Shown piece by piece: positions 9,306 through 18,733 of a stretch of DNA of 64,000 nt; within the stretch, counting starts at the first letter, position 1; each line of letters opens with the position of its first letter. A model generated the notes under the pieces. That model worked only from the letters and a program-made list of their open reading frames with translations, had not been told where the DNA came from and did not search any database. Source of the DNA: CAZQRP01 sp964596125 (GTDB taxonomy: Bacteria; Chloroflexota; Dehalococcoidia; GIF9; UBA5629); the NCBI GenBank assembly GCA_964596125.1, contig CAZQRP010000016.1:1-64000 (forward strand). The letters run 5' to 3'. Made by a program: the position numbers and the translations under genes.

Positions 9306-10484
9306 ATGGGTCAATTTCGTTTTGTCACAGCGGGTGAATCGCACGGTAAAGGCCTGATTGCGATAATCGAGGGGATGGTAGCCGGCCTGGCTGTGAGCGA
9401 GGACTATATAGCTATCGACCTGAAAAGGCGGCAGACCGGTTTTGGGCGTGGTGCTCGTATGGACATAGAGCAGGATAGGGCGGAAATCATTTCAGGAGTC
9501 CGTTATGGACTCACCATAGGTAGTCCGATAAGCCTGTTTATTCGGAACCGCGATTGGGAGAACTGGCAGGCGACTATGAGTGTAGAGCCATCTGATAAGG
9601 AAGCAGAGCCAATAGCCTCTCCACGGCCGGGGCACGCCGACCTGGCTGGAGTGATTAAGTACGGGACTGGCGATATTCGTCCCATTTTGGAACGGGCGAG
9701 TGCTCGGGAAACGGCGGCCAGGGTCGCTGTTGGAGCAGTAGCGAGGAAATTTCTTCGGGAGTTTGGGATCAGCATAAACAGCCATACCATCGGTATTGGC
9801 AATCATCGTGTAGCAGAGAGCATACCTGTGGATTGGCAGCAGGTAGAGAATTCTCCGGTCCGCTGTGCTGATGCTGAAGCCGGTAAGGCAATGATAAAGG
9901 CTATTAAGGAAGCCAGAAACGCCGGGGATACCCTGGGTGGGATATTCGAAATCGTTGCGACCGGTGTCCCGGTCGGATTAGGCAGTCATGTGCAATGGTA
10001 TCAGCGGCTGGACGGGCAAATCGCACAGGCTATGATGAGTATTAATGCAGTAAAGGCGGTGGAAATTGGTGCTGGATTTGCTACGGCCGGCCTGAAAGGT
10101 TCCGAGGCCCACGATGTGATCGAGAGAAATTCGCAGAAAGAGGCTCCTCTATGGAGTCGACCTACAAATCGGGCCGGGGGTATTGAGGGGGGAGTAAGTA
10201 ATGGAGAGCCAATTGTCATCCGGGCTGCTATGAAACCTATTGCCACCCTTGGCAAATCACTGCCATCAATAGATTTATATAGTGGAGAGACGACACAGGC
10301 CCACCATGAACGCAGTGATATCTGCGTGGTACCTGTGGCCGGAGTAATCGGAGAGGCGATGCTTGCCATCGTGTTAGTAGATAACATGCTGAAGAAGTTT
10401 GGTGGTGATAACCTGAAAGAAATTTTAACCAACTATCACAGCTATATTAACTCTGTTCTGTCCCGAGAGAATTATGTGCAGTAG
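9306..10484 (+). CDS. aroC: Chorismate synthase
   Basis: Converts EPSP to chorismate using reduced FMN. The 392-residue protein carries the family signatures GESHGKGL (near 11-18), RPGHADLAGVIKYGTGDIRPILERASARETAARVA-type core (only part quoted) and GGIEGGVSNGEPI (near 295). A 7-bp inverted repeat (9267-9273 / 9281-9287, ATCGATA/TATCGAT) lies just upstream of the AGGAAGGGG ribosome-binding region and might tune initiation. The 101-nt gap to aroE holds no convincing gene. It overlaps aroKB by 11 bp. Confidence 0.95.
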   Translation: MGQFRFVTAGESHGKGLIAIIEGMVAGLAVSEDYIAIDLKRRQTGFGRGARMDIEQDRAEIISGVRYGLTIGSPISLFIRNRDWENWQATMSVEPSDKEAEPIASPRPGHADLAGVIKYGTGDIRPILERASARETAARVAVGAVARKFLREFGISINSHTIGIGNHRVAESIPVDWQQVENSPVRCADAEAGKAMIKAIKEARNAGDTLGGIFEIVATGVPVGLGSHVQWYQRLDGQIAQAMMSINAVKAVEIGAGFATAGLKGSEAHDVIERNSQKEAPLWSRPTNRAGGIEGGVSNGEPIVIRAAMKPIATLGKSLPSIDLYSGETTQAHHERSDICVVPVAGVIGEAMLAIVLVDNMLKKFGGDNLKEILTNYHSYINSVLSRENYVQ

Positions 10485-12144
10485 TAAAACGGTTAGTACC
10501 ATAGCTCTCATAGGTTTTTCAGCTACGGGTAAATCGGCGGTAGCCAAAAAAGTGGCGGAATATCTTAACTGGAATGTGGTGGATACTGACGATGAGATTG
10601 TCAGACTAAGTAATAAAGCGATCAGGGAAATCTTTAAGCAGGATGGCGAGGATAAATTCAGACAGCTAGAGCGACAGGTATTAAAGCAGGCCTGCTTGCA
10701 GAAAAATACCGTTATCGCAGCCGGAGGAGGAGCTATTCTGAACCCTGAAAATCAGAGACTGCTTATTGACAGTAGTGTTATTGTTTGTCTGGAATCCAAA
10801 GTCGAGACGATTTACCGTCGTCTATTCCAGGATACTGTAGATTCTGCCAGCCCTGAAGTCAGGCCTCTTCTTGCCAGCGATAATCCGCTGGAACGTATAA
10901 AACAGCTTAAATCGTTCCGTCAGCCGTTATATGCCATTGCCGACTGGACTATCCACACTGATAACTTAACGCTTGAAGAAGTAAGCCAGGAAGTAATCAG
11001 AGGCTGGCGCTATGCCAGTCGTAATTGCCAGGATTTTGACCATGCATTGGAAGCCGATTTAGCCTGTATGGTAGAAACCGGTGGCGGCCGTTATCCTGTA
11101 TATGTGAAGTGGGGTCTGGTGGATAAGCTCGGCGAGAAAATGAAGCGGGCTGGATTGTCGGGCACTGCTGTTATAGTAAGTGATGACTCCGTTTTCTCAA
11201 TGTATGGTGCGCAAGCCAGGGAGGCGCTGAAAAAAGCTGGATTTGAGGTCAGTCACTATCTGGTTCCACCTGGTGAGGCCTCAAAAAATATTGAAATGGT
11301 AGTCAGGATTTATGACTTTCTTATCAAAAATCATGTGGAGAGAACTGATGTACTGGTCGCTCTTGGTGGTGGCATGATAGGTGACCTGGCGGGATTCGTT
11401 GCGGCCACCTATTTACGCGGTGTGTCGTTGGTACAGGTGCCCACCAGCCTTGTGGGCATGGTCGACGCCAGTATCGGTGGCAAGGTAGCTGTCGATCACC
11501 TCCAGGGGAAAAACCTGATAGGTGCTTTTTATCAGCCGCGTCTTGTTCTGGCTGATACGCAGGCTTTAACAAGTTTGCCGAAGCGCGAACTGACCTCGGG
11601 ATGGTCCGAAGTTATCAAGCATGGGTTCATACTGGATGCGGAGTTTGTTACGTTTCTTGAAGCCAATGCCGGAAGATTAGTCGGCCTGTCACCTAATAGT
11701 ACGACGCAAGTGGTTGCTCGCAGCGCCGCTATCAAGGCGCGGGTTGTTACCGAGGATGAGAAAGAAGCAGGAAAGCGTATTATTCTAAATTATGGACATA
11801 CTGTCGCTCACGGCCTTGAAGCCGCCAGCAATTACAGTTCTTTTCTACATGGTGAGGCGGTGGCTATAGGTATGACTGCGGCAGCCAGGCTGAGTCAACG
11901 GTTGGGACTTTTATCACAGAGCGTGGTTCAACGACAGCAATCCCTTCTGGAGCAATTCGGTTTACCTGTTAGCTGCTCCGGAGTAAAGATTGGTGACGTG
12001 CTTTCTATTATGAAGTCGGATAAAAAAGTACGCAGTAAGGCTATTCAATGGGTGTTATTGGAGGATATCGGGAAAGTGGTGATACGCACCGGTGTATCTG
12101 AAGATGATGTTTTGAATGTCCTTAAGGAGGTGGTGAAGTCTTGA
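10474..12144 (+). CDS. aroKB: Fused shikimate kinase / 3-dehydroquinate synthase
   Basis: One 556-residue polypeptide carries two steps of the shikimate pathway. Residues 8-165 are shikimate kinase: Walker A GFSATGKS (14-21), shikimate-binding DTDDEI, AAGGGA loop near 83 and LID region RPLL near 130. A linker of about 40 residues follows. Residues about 205-550 are 3-dehydroquinate synthase: NAD-binding GGGMIGD (298-304), PTSLVGMVDASIGGK (323-337), the zinc-ligand region SEVIKHG near 378 and the second metal histidine in YGHTVAHGLE. There is no stop or start between the halves. The two activities are steps 2 and 5, not consecutive. The gene overlaps aroC and ctaB at its ends, so expression is coupled. 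Confidence 0.93.
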   Translation: MCSSKTVSTIALIGFSATGKSAVAKKVAEYLNWNVVDTDDEIVRLSNKAIREIFKQDGEDKFRQLERQVLKQACLQKNTVIAAGGGAILNPENQRLLIDSSVIVCLESKVETIYRRLFQDTVDSASPEVRPLLASDNPLERIKQLKSFRQPLYAIADWTIHTDNLTLEEVSQEVIRGWRYASRNCQDFDHALEADLACMVETGGGRYPVYVKWGLVDKLGEKMKRAGLSGTAVIVSDDSVFSMYGAQAREALKKAGFEVSHYLVPPGEASKNIEMVVRIYDFLIKNHVERTDVLVALGGGMIGDLAGFVAATYLRGVSLVQVPTSLVGMVDASIGGKVAVDHLQGKNLIGAFYQPRLVLADTQALTSLPKRELTSGWSEVIKHGFILDAEFVTFLEANAGRLVGLSPNSTTQVVARSAAIKARVVTEDEKEAGKRIILNYGHTVAHGLEAASNYSSFLHGEAVAIGMTAAARLSQRLGLLSQSVVQRQQSLLEQFGLPVSCSGVKIGDVLSIMKSDKKVRSKAIQWVLLEDIGKVVIRTGVSEDDVLNVLKEVVKS

Positions 12145-13007
12145 GGGTCGCTTTGGATAGTCAGATTGCACCGGTTAACTATATTCAGGTGTTGAAACCT
12201 CGTGAAACAAGTTTACTGGTTTTTATCGGGGCCTGTTCAGCCATCATTGCTGCCGGTGGCAATTTCCTGATTGGAGTATTCGCTCTTACGGTAATCGCTA
12301 TCGCGCTGGGTAGTGCCGGTTGCAATGGACTTACCAACTATCTGGACAGGGATGTCGATGCCAGGATGGTTAGAACACATAACCGCGTTCTACCTTCAAA
12401 ACGCATTGATCCTCCGCAAAAGGTTTTGCCACTTATTATCGGATCTATAGTAATTGCCCTGGCTTTAGCCTGGGTGTTGCATCCACTTTGTTTTATCATT
12501 GGCTTGATAGGTGTTGCTGCATCAGCAGTATGGCGCAAAACGGTGTCGTGTACATTTTTCGGCATAGTAGCTGGCTGCAGCCCTGTACTCATCGGTTGGT
12601 TTGCGATAAAGCCTGTGTTCGAGATCGAAATCCTGTTGATTTGCCTGCTCGTTGCTTTCTGGATCCCCCTGCATGTCTGGAGTGTAATGATTGCTAATCG
12701 GGATGACTATATAAAAGCTGGTTTACATTTTTTCCCATTAAGCTGGCAGGTCAAGGACCTGGTAAAAATTCTTTTTGGTATATCCATTATTATTTACATA
12801 ATATCCATTCTCCTGTACGTATTGACCGAATTGCATGTACTGTATTTACTGATAGCAAACGTACTGGGTATACTGATGGTTACTACCAGTGCCCGTTTAC
12901 TGGTGTCTACGACATCGGTAGCTGCCTGGCGAGTGTATAAATTATCCAGCTTTCCCTACCTGGGTATTGTGTTTCTGGCTATGTGTCTGGATATCTGGCT
13001 CGCATAG
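12141..13007 (+). CDS. ctaB: Heme O synthase (protoheme IX farnesyltransferase)
   Basis: UbiA-superfamily membrane prenyltransferase that adds a farnesyl group to heme b. The 288-residue, strongly hydrophobic protein shows the prenyl-diphosphate/Mg motif NYLDRDVDARMVRTHNRVLP (near 66-85) and the second loop RDDYIKAGLHFFP (near 190), both close to CyoE/CtaB. About 8-9 membrane segments are visible. The start is TTG overlapping the aroKB stop, with AAGGAGG 10 nt upstream. No cytochrome oxidase gene is nearby. Another UbiA-type prenyltransferase is possible, but the motif spacing favours heme O synthase. Confidence 0.85.
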   Translation: MRVALDSQIAPVNYIQVLKPRETSLLVFIGACSAIIAAGGNFLIGVFALTVIAIALGSAGCNGLTNYLDRDVDARMVRTHNRVLPSKRIDPPQKVLPLIIGSIVIALALAWVLHPLCFIIGLIGVAASAVWRKTVSCTFFGIVAGCSPVLIGWFAIKPVFEIEILLICLLVAFWIPLHVWSVMIANRDDYIKAGLHFFPLSWQVKDLVKILFGISIIIYIISILLYVLTELHVLYLLIANVLGILMVTTSARLLVSTTSVAAWRVYKLSSFPYLGIVFLAMCLDIWLA

Positions 13008-13235
13008 TCCAGGTACTGGCATATAGTATGAATAGTAACTTCTATGCGGCGCTTTGGCGATAGCTGGAGGATCATAGTCTCATTTCATTTAAGCTGACAT
13101 CCTGTCCGCTATAGTAAATGGAAGCTGTAAGGCCGTTCGCCAGTGCAACATATGATATGAGTAAAATGGAGATATTGTTTTCAGATGCTTATCCCGTTCT
13201 TGTGTAAACTTTAAATATAAATAAGGAGTGATGAA

Positions 13236-14438
13236 ATAGAAGGGTATTTTAAGGTAGTTGGAGCGTGTCCGGATACACAAGCGCGTCTTGGTGAGCTGGT
13301 AACCCGTAGCGGTATAGTAGCAACACCGGTCTTTCTGCCGGTTGGCAGCCAGGGCGCAGTTAAGGCCTTAACTCCAAGAGAGGTTAAGGACATCGGTGTA
13401 ACAATGATATTGGGTAATACCTATCATCTCTATCTCAGACCGGGGATAGATACAATTCAGAGGATGGGTGGATTGCACAGGTATATAGCCTGGGAAGGAC
13501 CTATATTGACCGACAGCGGCGGTTATCAATTGTTTAGTCTGTCGCAATTATGCAGGGTCAATGAAAATGAGGTTATTTTCCGCTCTCATATTGATGGTAG
13601 TGAGCATCACTTCTCTCCTGAGTTAGTTATTGAGGCCCAGGAAAGACTCGGCGCTGACATAATTATGACTCTGGATGATTGTTCTGCCTTTAATAAAGAT
13701 ATACCAAAGGTTAAAGAAGCGATGGAGAGAACGCATCGTTGGGCGGAGAGATGCCAGAAACATCATCAGGATAAAAGCCAGCTTCTTTTCGGCATAGTAC
13801 AGGGAGGTTTTTCCATGGAGTTGCGCCGGCAGTCAGCAGCAGTACTGAATGCTCTGGATTTCCCGGGCTATGCTCTCGGTGGATTGAGCGTGGGTGAATC
13901 TAAAGAGCTCACCTGGTCGATGGTGGATACGACAGTAGAATTATTGCCTGTAGATAAACCACGATATCTTATGGGGGTAGGTTCGCCTGAGGATATAATT
14001 GAAGGGTTAAGCAGGGGTATAGATATATTCGACAGCGCCTTGCCTACGAGAGTAGCCCGTAATGGTGCTCTTTTTACTATGGGGGGAAGAGAAAATATAC
14101 TTAAAGCTGCGTACAGGATGAGAGAAAAACCTGTTGATACTGAATGTGATTGTTATACTTGCCGTACCTTTTCCGCAGCTTATTTACATCACCTGTTCAA
14201 ATGTGGAGAGCTGTTAGCTTATAGGCTAGCAACTATTCATAACTTGAGGTTCATTATCAGGCTGATAAAGGACGCGAGATCGGCTATCAGAGGAAATACT
14301 TTTCTTAATTTCAAGCGTGATTTCCTTTCCCGGTACGAGACTACGAACGAATCGGTCAGGCTTGCCCAGAAAGAGAAGTGGATGAACTCGCGGCAGGGCG
14401 ATTCCGATGCCATCGCTTGGTTAAAGAATAAGTCATAA
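13236..14438 (+). CDS. tgt: Queuine/preQ1 tRNA-guanine transglycosylase with unusual start
   Basis: Exchanges guanine-34 of GUN-anticodon tRNAs for preQ1. Family residues are present: general-acid Asp in DSGGYQLFS (near 92), GGLSVGE (the Val-containing bacterial preQ1 form), nucleophile Asp in FDSALPTRVARNG (near 265), and zinc ligands CDCYTC...H (near 302-335). Coding similarity clearly extends upstream of the first in-frame ATG (13404): the conserved TPVFLPVGSQGAVKALTP lies in 13323-13376. No in-frame ATG, GTG or TTG precedes 13404. An ATA at 13236 sits 7 nt after AAGGAG (13223-13228). The ATG at 13231 is out of frame and runs into TAG after two codons. So the gene either starts at ATA or has lost one base in the AAA at 13234-13236. 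The annotated start is the ATA. Confidence 0.85.
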   Translation: MEGYFKVVGACPDTQARLGELVTRSGIVATPVFLPVGSQGAVKALTPREVKDIGVTMILGNTYHLYLRPGIDTIQRMGGLHRYIAWEGPILTDSGGYQLFSLSQLCRVNENEVIFRSHIDGSEHHFSPELVIEAQERLGADIIMTLDDCSAFNKDIPKVKEAMERTHRWAERCQKHHQDKSQLLFGIVQGGFSMELRRQSAAVLNALDFPGYALGGLSVGESKELTWSMVDTTVELLPVDKPRYLMGVGSPEDIIEGLSRGIDIFDSALPTRVARNGALFTMGGRENILKAAYRMREKPVDTECDCYTCRTFSAAYLHHLFKCGELLAYRLATIHNLRFIIRLIKDARSAIRGNTFLNFKRDFLSRYETTNESVRLAQKEKWMNSRQGDSDAIAWLKNKS

Positions 14439-14891
14439 TCTTCTCTTCTCGCTGATGCACTTCGCTGTTGATAACCGGTGCCGAGGAGGGCATGGAATTG
14501 CCGTTGAATTCAACAATATGTTATACTTTTAGTTTATATAATTTCACGTTATAGTTATAAGATGATTTTTGCACTGTATTAACCGGGCATGTATAGAGTA
14601 GCCCAAAGCTGAATTTTATGGGTGTGCTCTTTGCAGATCAATCCGGCATGTCTGGCTTTTTTAAAATGTAACCTGATAGCAGGATAGTTTGGACTTGAGT
14701 GATAAGCGTTTAGAACCGATTTCCACCTTCGTTCCATTACCCTCGTCAGTAGTACGATTGCTAACCTGGACTATCTGGCAGATTGTTCGCTATTGCCATA
14801 ATAATAATGTGAGTTCTCGGGTGAGTACTGTAGAATTTTGCCTTCCGTGTAGGGGTGTTGTCTTATCCGGAGCTTAAAAGGAGGTTTTGCT
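14439..14891 (+). promoter_or_regulatory. 450-bp leader region of the CoA-transferase/dehydratase operon
   Basis: No gene is supported here. A promoter-like pair TTGCCG (14498-14503) and TATACT (14522-14527) with an 18-bp spacer is visible, and a second TATAAT occurs at 14537-14542. From either, the leader before the first gene would be about 340-360 nt, long enough to hold a regulatory structure, but I see no riboswitch I can name. Strong Shine-Dalgarno AAAGGAGG is present just before the next start. Confidence 0.35.
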
Positions 14892-16100
14892 ATGGCTGGA
14901 CCTTTAGACGGGATCAAGGTGGTGGAAATAACAATGTTTCAGCAGGGGCCGGTCGCTGGGATGAGGTTGGGGGATTTAGGTGCCGATGTAATTAAGGTGG
15001 AACCAAAAACTGGAGACCCGGCACGGGGTTTTATGAGGATTATAGGCAGCATGGTTGGATTAAAGGGGCGTAATTACTACTTCGAGAACAATAATCGTAA
15101 TAAGAGGAGCATTGTTCTGGATTTGAGGACGGAGGGAGGAAAAGAGCTGTTTTTCAAGTTGATTGACAGTGCCGATGTGTTCTTGAACAATCTAAGCATC
15201 GAGGCGCCGATTAAAATGGGCATAGGCCCGGATGTGTTACTAAAGAGGAATCCGAGACTTATCTATGCTCACGCCTCAGGATGGGGGAGGAAGGGTCCCG
15301 ATGCTCATGAGCTTTCCTTTGACTATACCGGAATAGCCAGATCCGGACTGATGATGTCGTGTGGTGAAAGTGGCGGCCCACCGGCTCAGATATTACCAGG
15401 CATGGGAGATGAACTGGGTGGGCTTATCTGTGCTTGGGGAGTAACCGCTGCGCTGTATGCCAGGGAGAAGACAGGGAAGGGGCAGGTGGTGGATACTTCG
15501 TTGATGGGCAGCCTGATTGCTATGCTCGGGATGGTCATGGCGGCTCCGGCTATACTGGGTCAGGAATTTCCCAGAGCGGTCAGGTCTGAAGCTGGCAATC
15601 CTATTTATAATCATTATAAATGCAAGGATGATAAATGGCTTGCTCTTGCCCACTTACAGCCGGACAGGTACTGGGGTAATGTATGCCAGGCAATGGACAT
15701 GCGAGATATAGAGAATGATCCAAGATTCAGCACCATTGAATCAAGGAGTGAAAACGCCACAGAGCTGATAGCAATTATGGATGATAAATTCGCTACCAGG
15801 GATCGTGACGAGTGGCTGGAAATTCTCAAGAAGGCGGACTGTATCTGTACTCCGATTCAATCCCCGTTGGAAGTATCTAATGACCCGCAAACTTTAGCCA
15901 ATAACTATTTTATAAATGTTGACCATCCGGTATGGGGCAAAATAAAAGTAGTCGGTTTTCCGTGGGATTTCAGTGAAACACCGGCAACATGGAGAAGGGA
16001 GGCCCCGGAGTTTGGACAACATACTGAGGAGATATTGCTGGAGATGGGCTACACGTGGGATGATATTACGAGATTTAAGGAGGAGGAGATAATAGGTTGA
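14892..16100 (+). CDS. Class III CoA-transferase (CaiB/BaiF family)
   Basis: Moves CoA between organic acids through an enzyme-aspartyl anhydride. The 402-residue length is typical. The N-terminal GPLDGIKVVEIT and LGDLGADVIKVE, the KRSIVLDL segment (71-78) and the catalytic Asp173 in PGMGDELGG match the family; TGKGQVVDTSL follows. A strong AAAGGAGG precedes the ATG. It is the first gene of a five-gene run with two dehydratase subunits and two activases, so it probably makes or recycles the CoA-ester substrate of that enzyme. Substrate identity cannot be read from the sequence. Confidence 0.9.
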   Translation: MAGPLDGIKVVEITMFQQGPVAGMRLGDLGADVIKVEPKTGDPARGFMRIIGSMVGLKGRNYYFENNNRNKRSIVLDLRTEGGKELFFKLIDSADVFLNNLSIEAPIKMGIGPDVLLKRNPRLIYAHASGWGRKGPDAHELSFDYTGIARSGLMMSCGESGGPPAQILPGMGDELGGLICAWGVTAALYAREKTGKGQVVDTSLMGSLIAMLGMVMAAPAILGQEFPRAVRSEAGNPIYNHYKCKDDKWLALAHLQPDRYWGNVCQAMDMRDIENDPRFSTIESRSENATELIAIMDDKFATRDRDEWLEILKKADCICTPIQSPLEVSNDPQTLANNYFINVDHPVWGKIKVVGFPWDFSETPATWRREAPEFGQHTEEILLEMGYTWDDITRFKEEEIIG

Positions 16101-16124
16101 GGCTTTCCACGGAAGGAGTAGTTA

Positions 16125-17288
16125 ATGTTAGTAGAGGCTAATACTGGCGGGCTGGCGCAAGTAGAGAAATACTATCAGGATTACGGTGGCCGTGCCAGAG
16201 AGCTTAGGGGACAGGGTGGTAGGATAATAGGCTACCTCTGCGCTTTTGTTCCACTGGAGGTACTTACTGCAGCCGGTTTTATCCCTTTCAGGATAAAGGG
16301 AAGTATTAATGAGCCAATCACCAGGGCAGACACCCAGATGGAGACAATTGTCTGTCCTCTGGTTCGCAGTTGCTACGATTTAACACTGAAGGGTAATTAC
16401 GAGTTTTTAGAGGGTTTCGTTTTTCCCCATGCCTGTGACAGTATATGCAAAACTTATGACCTCTGGAGATATACTCTTGGTTTGCCTTATTCCCACAAAA
16501 TCAACATGCCGCATGGGATTGACGACTCATCATTGAAATTCTTTGCCTCGATACTGGGTGTTTTTAGAAAGACCCTGGGTAAATTTGCCGGTAAGGACAT
16601 CACCGATGATAGACTGCTCGAGGCGGTCAAGACCTACAATATGTACAGGTCTGCAGTACGGGGACTGTTCGAGCTTAGAAAATTGGACCTGCCTTTAATC
16701 TCCGGTACGGAGGTGACAAAGATTCTAATCGCTGGGATGAGCATTCCTGTAGAGGAAGCAACTCATCTGGTAGCCAGCGTTACAGACGAAGTCAGGCAAA
16801 GACCTGTTGTTGCTACCAGGAAGCCGAGAATAATGATAGTTGGTGCACAGGTTGATGATGCCTCTTTTATTGAGCTGGTTGAGGATAGCGGTGCTCATGT
16901 GGTTGCCGATGATTTGTGCCCTGGAGCCAGGGAATATTCATCAGATGTAGAGATAACGGATGACCTGATCGGTGCTATCGCTGAACGCTATCTACGGAAG
17001 ATACGCTGCAGCCGGACATTTCGTGAGCAGAAGGGAACATATCCGGAATATTTAGATGACAGGTTCGGCCATATTGTCCGGGCGATTAAAGATTACAGTG
17101 TTGACGGCGTTATCCTGTACATCTATAAATATTGTGACCCGTTCGGATTCGAAGTACCGACGGTGAGGAGCTACATAGAATCATGCGGTATACCGGTGCT
17201 TTACCTTGAGGATGATTATACAATGTCAAACTTTGTCAGCATGAAAACCAGGGTTCAGGCATTCCTGGAGATGATCGGCCTACTTTAA
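16125..17288 (+). CDS. 2-hydroxyacyl-CoA dehydratase / benzoyl-CoA reductase family subunit (HgdB/BcrC-like)
   Basis: Catalytic subunit of an enzyme that uses one ATP-activated low-potential electron to drive a ketyl/radical reaction on an acyl-CoA. The 387-residue size matches BcrC or HgdB. Conserved cysteines lie at 77 (IVCPLVRSC), 83, 104 and 108 (HACDSIC), the usual cluster-ligand region. AAGGAG is 7 nt upstream of the ATG. It is followed 29 bp later by the larger partner subunit. Reductase of an aromatic ring and dehydratase of a 2-hydroxyacyl-CoA are both possible. Confidence 0.85.
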   Translation: MLVEANTGGLAQVEKYYQDYGGRARELRGQGGRIIGYLCAFVPLEVLTAAGFIPFRIKGSINEPITRADTQMETIVCPLVRSCYDLTLKGNYEFLEGFVFPHACDSICKTYDLWRYTLGLPYSHKINMPHGIDDSSLKFFASILGVFRKTLGKFAGKDITDDRLLEAVKTYNMYRSAVRGLFELRKLDLPLISGTEVTKILIAGMSIPVEEATHLVASVTDEVRQRPVVATRKPRIMIVGAQVDDASFIELVEDSGAHVVADDLCPGAREYSSDVEITDDLIGAIAERYLRKIRCSRTFREQKGTYPEYLDDRFGHIVRAIKDYSVDGVILYIYKYCDPFGFEVPTVRSYIESCGIPVLYLEDDYTMSNFVSMKTRVQAFLEMIGLL

Positions 17289-17317
17289 GCAAAACGAAAG
17301 TACATGGGGAATAATCG

Positions 17318-18664
17318 ATGACTGAAGTACAGCAAACACAGGAGAAAACGAGAAGAAAGACTTCCACCGAGGCCGCTAGCAGGATAGCGCCGATGGTCAA
17401 GTCTGCATTTGCAGAATGCCTGCATGCCAGAGAAGAAGGAAAGCCTATAGCTTATACCTTTATAAATTGCAGTTACGATGAAATTATCCGTGCCATGGAT
17501 ATAGTGCCGGTGTGGGTGGAGAATTTTGCCGGTATCTGCAGTGCTAAACATGATGCCCAGAGATTCTTAGAGAAAGCGGAGACCGAAGGTTTTTCACGCT
17601 CCCTCTGCACATATGCCCTGTGCAGTTTGGGTTTTGATACCTGGCGGGAGCATTTAGGCGAGATGCCTCCCAATGCCCCCTGGGGAGGACAGCCAAGGCC
17701 AAATATGATGCTCGGCAGTGGACAGAATATCTGTGATCCCAGGAATAAATGGTATCAGGCATCCAAGCATTATATGCCCGATGTTCCTATTTATGATATA
17801 GAACTCCCGATAATACCGTTTGAAGCTGACTATGACTATAGGGAAGTGCAGGACTTCTATGCTAAATTTATTGTTGAGCAATTCAGAGGGCTGGTACAGT
17901 TTCTGGAGAAGCAAACAGGCAGGAAGATGAACTGGGATAGGCTCAGCGAGCTGGTCGACCTGGCAGACAGGACCTGGAATATGATTATCGAGGCATACGA
18001 ACTGCGTCGGGCTATTCCCTGCCCCATGGACACCGGCGACGCTATGAATACCATGGTGCCCATGGAATTTATGATGGGAACCCAGGAGGGTTATGACTTC
18101 TTCAAGGACTTGCACGATGAACTGCTACAGAAGATAGCCAGTAATGAGGGTGTGGTCCCTGACGAAAGGTACCGGTTGATTTGGGGTGGTGGGCTACCGT
18201 CATGGTATGCCCTCACCGACTTTAACTACTTCAACAGTAAAGGGGCTGTTTTTCCGGTAGAAATTACCTACCGTCTGGTGGAGGCTATTTATAACTTTGA
18301 CATCGATTTGTCCAGGATCGCTGATCCGCTCGAGCACATTGCCTGGAGATGGGTCAAGAACTGGAGTTTCTGGCATGATAAAGCCAGGAAGCGTCCCGGT
18401 TCACATCCCGATGTCGAGCGGTTAATACAGTATATCGAAGACTACCATATCGATGGTATCGTTATGCATGAGGCCTTTTCCTGCCGCTCATGGCATGTGG
18501 GCCTGATCTGGCAATTGAATTTGCTGAAGAAGATATACCGTGACATCCCTTCATTAATCCTGGAAAGCGATATTGTCGATATTAGCTCCTACAATGAGGC
18601 TGATACCAGGATGAGGATAGATACTTTTATCGAGACTCTGGAGGCGACTAAAAACAGAAAATAG
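17318..18664 (+). CDS. 2-hydroxyacyl-CoA dehydratase / benzoyl-CoA reductase family subunit (HgdA/BcrB-like)
   Basis: Second, larger catalytic subunit (448 residues; BcrB and HgdA are of similar size). Cysteines that could hold the second iron-sulfur cluster are at 97, 102 (SLCTYALCS) and 139 (ICDPRNKWY). A tryptophan- and aspartate-rich middle and the C-terminal HEAFSCRSWHVGLI with SDIVD are typical of the family. It would pair with the preceding subunit to form the substrate-reducing heterodimer, receiving electrons from the downstream activases. Confidence 0.85.
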   Translation: MTEVQQTQEKTRRKTSTEAASRIAPMVKSAFAECLHAREEGKPIAYTFINCSYDEIIRAMDIVPVWVENFAGICSAKHDAQRFLEKAETEGFSRSLCTYALCSLGFDTWREHLGEMPPNAPWGGQPRPNMMLGSGQNICDPRNKWYQASKHYMPDVPIYDIELPIIPFEADYDYREVQDFYAKFIVEQFRGLVQFLEKQTGRKMNWDRLSELVDLADRTWNMIIEAYELRRAIPCPMDTGDAMNTMVPMEFMMGTQEGYDFFKDLHDELLQKIASNEGVVPDERYRLIWGGGLPSWYALTDFNYFNSKGAVFPVEITYRLVEAIYNFDIDLSRIADPLEHIAWRWVKNWSFWHDKARKRPGSHPDVERLIQYIEDYHIDGIVMHEAFSCRSWHVGLIWQLNLLKKIYRDIPSLILESDIVDISSYNEADTRMRIDTFIETLEATKNRK

Positions 18665-18733
18665 TTGCTCCCCAGGGTAGCGATATTGTAAAGGGTGTGG
18701 CAGTGAGGGTAAACTCCTTGTGGTCCAGGCGAA

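Noticed and set aside
14689..14877. A 62-codon frame before the CoA-transferase
   Set aside because: No ribosome site at its TTG start, no recognisable pattern, and it lies in a probable leader region.
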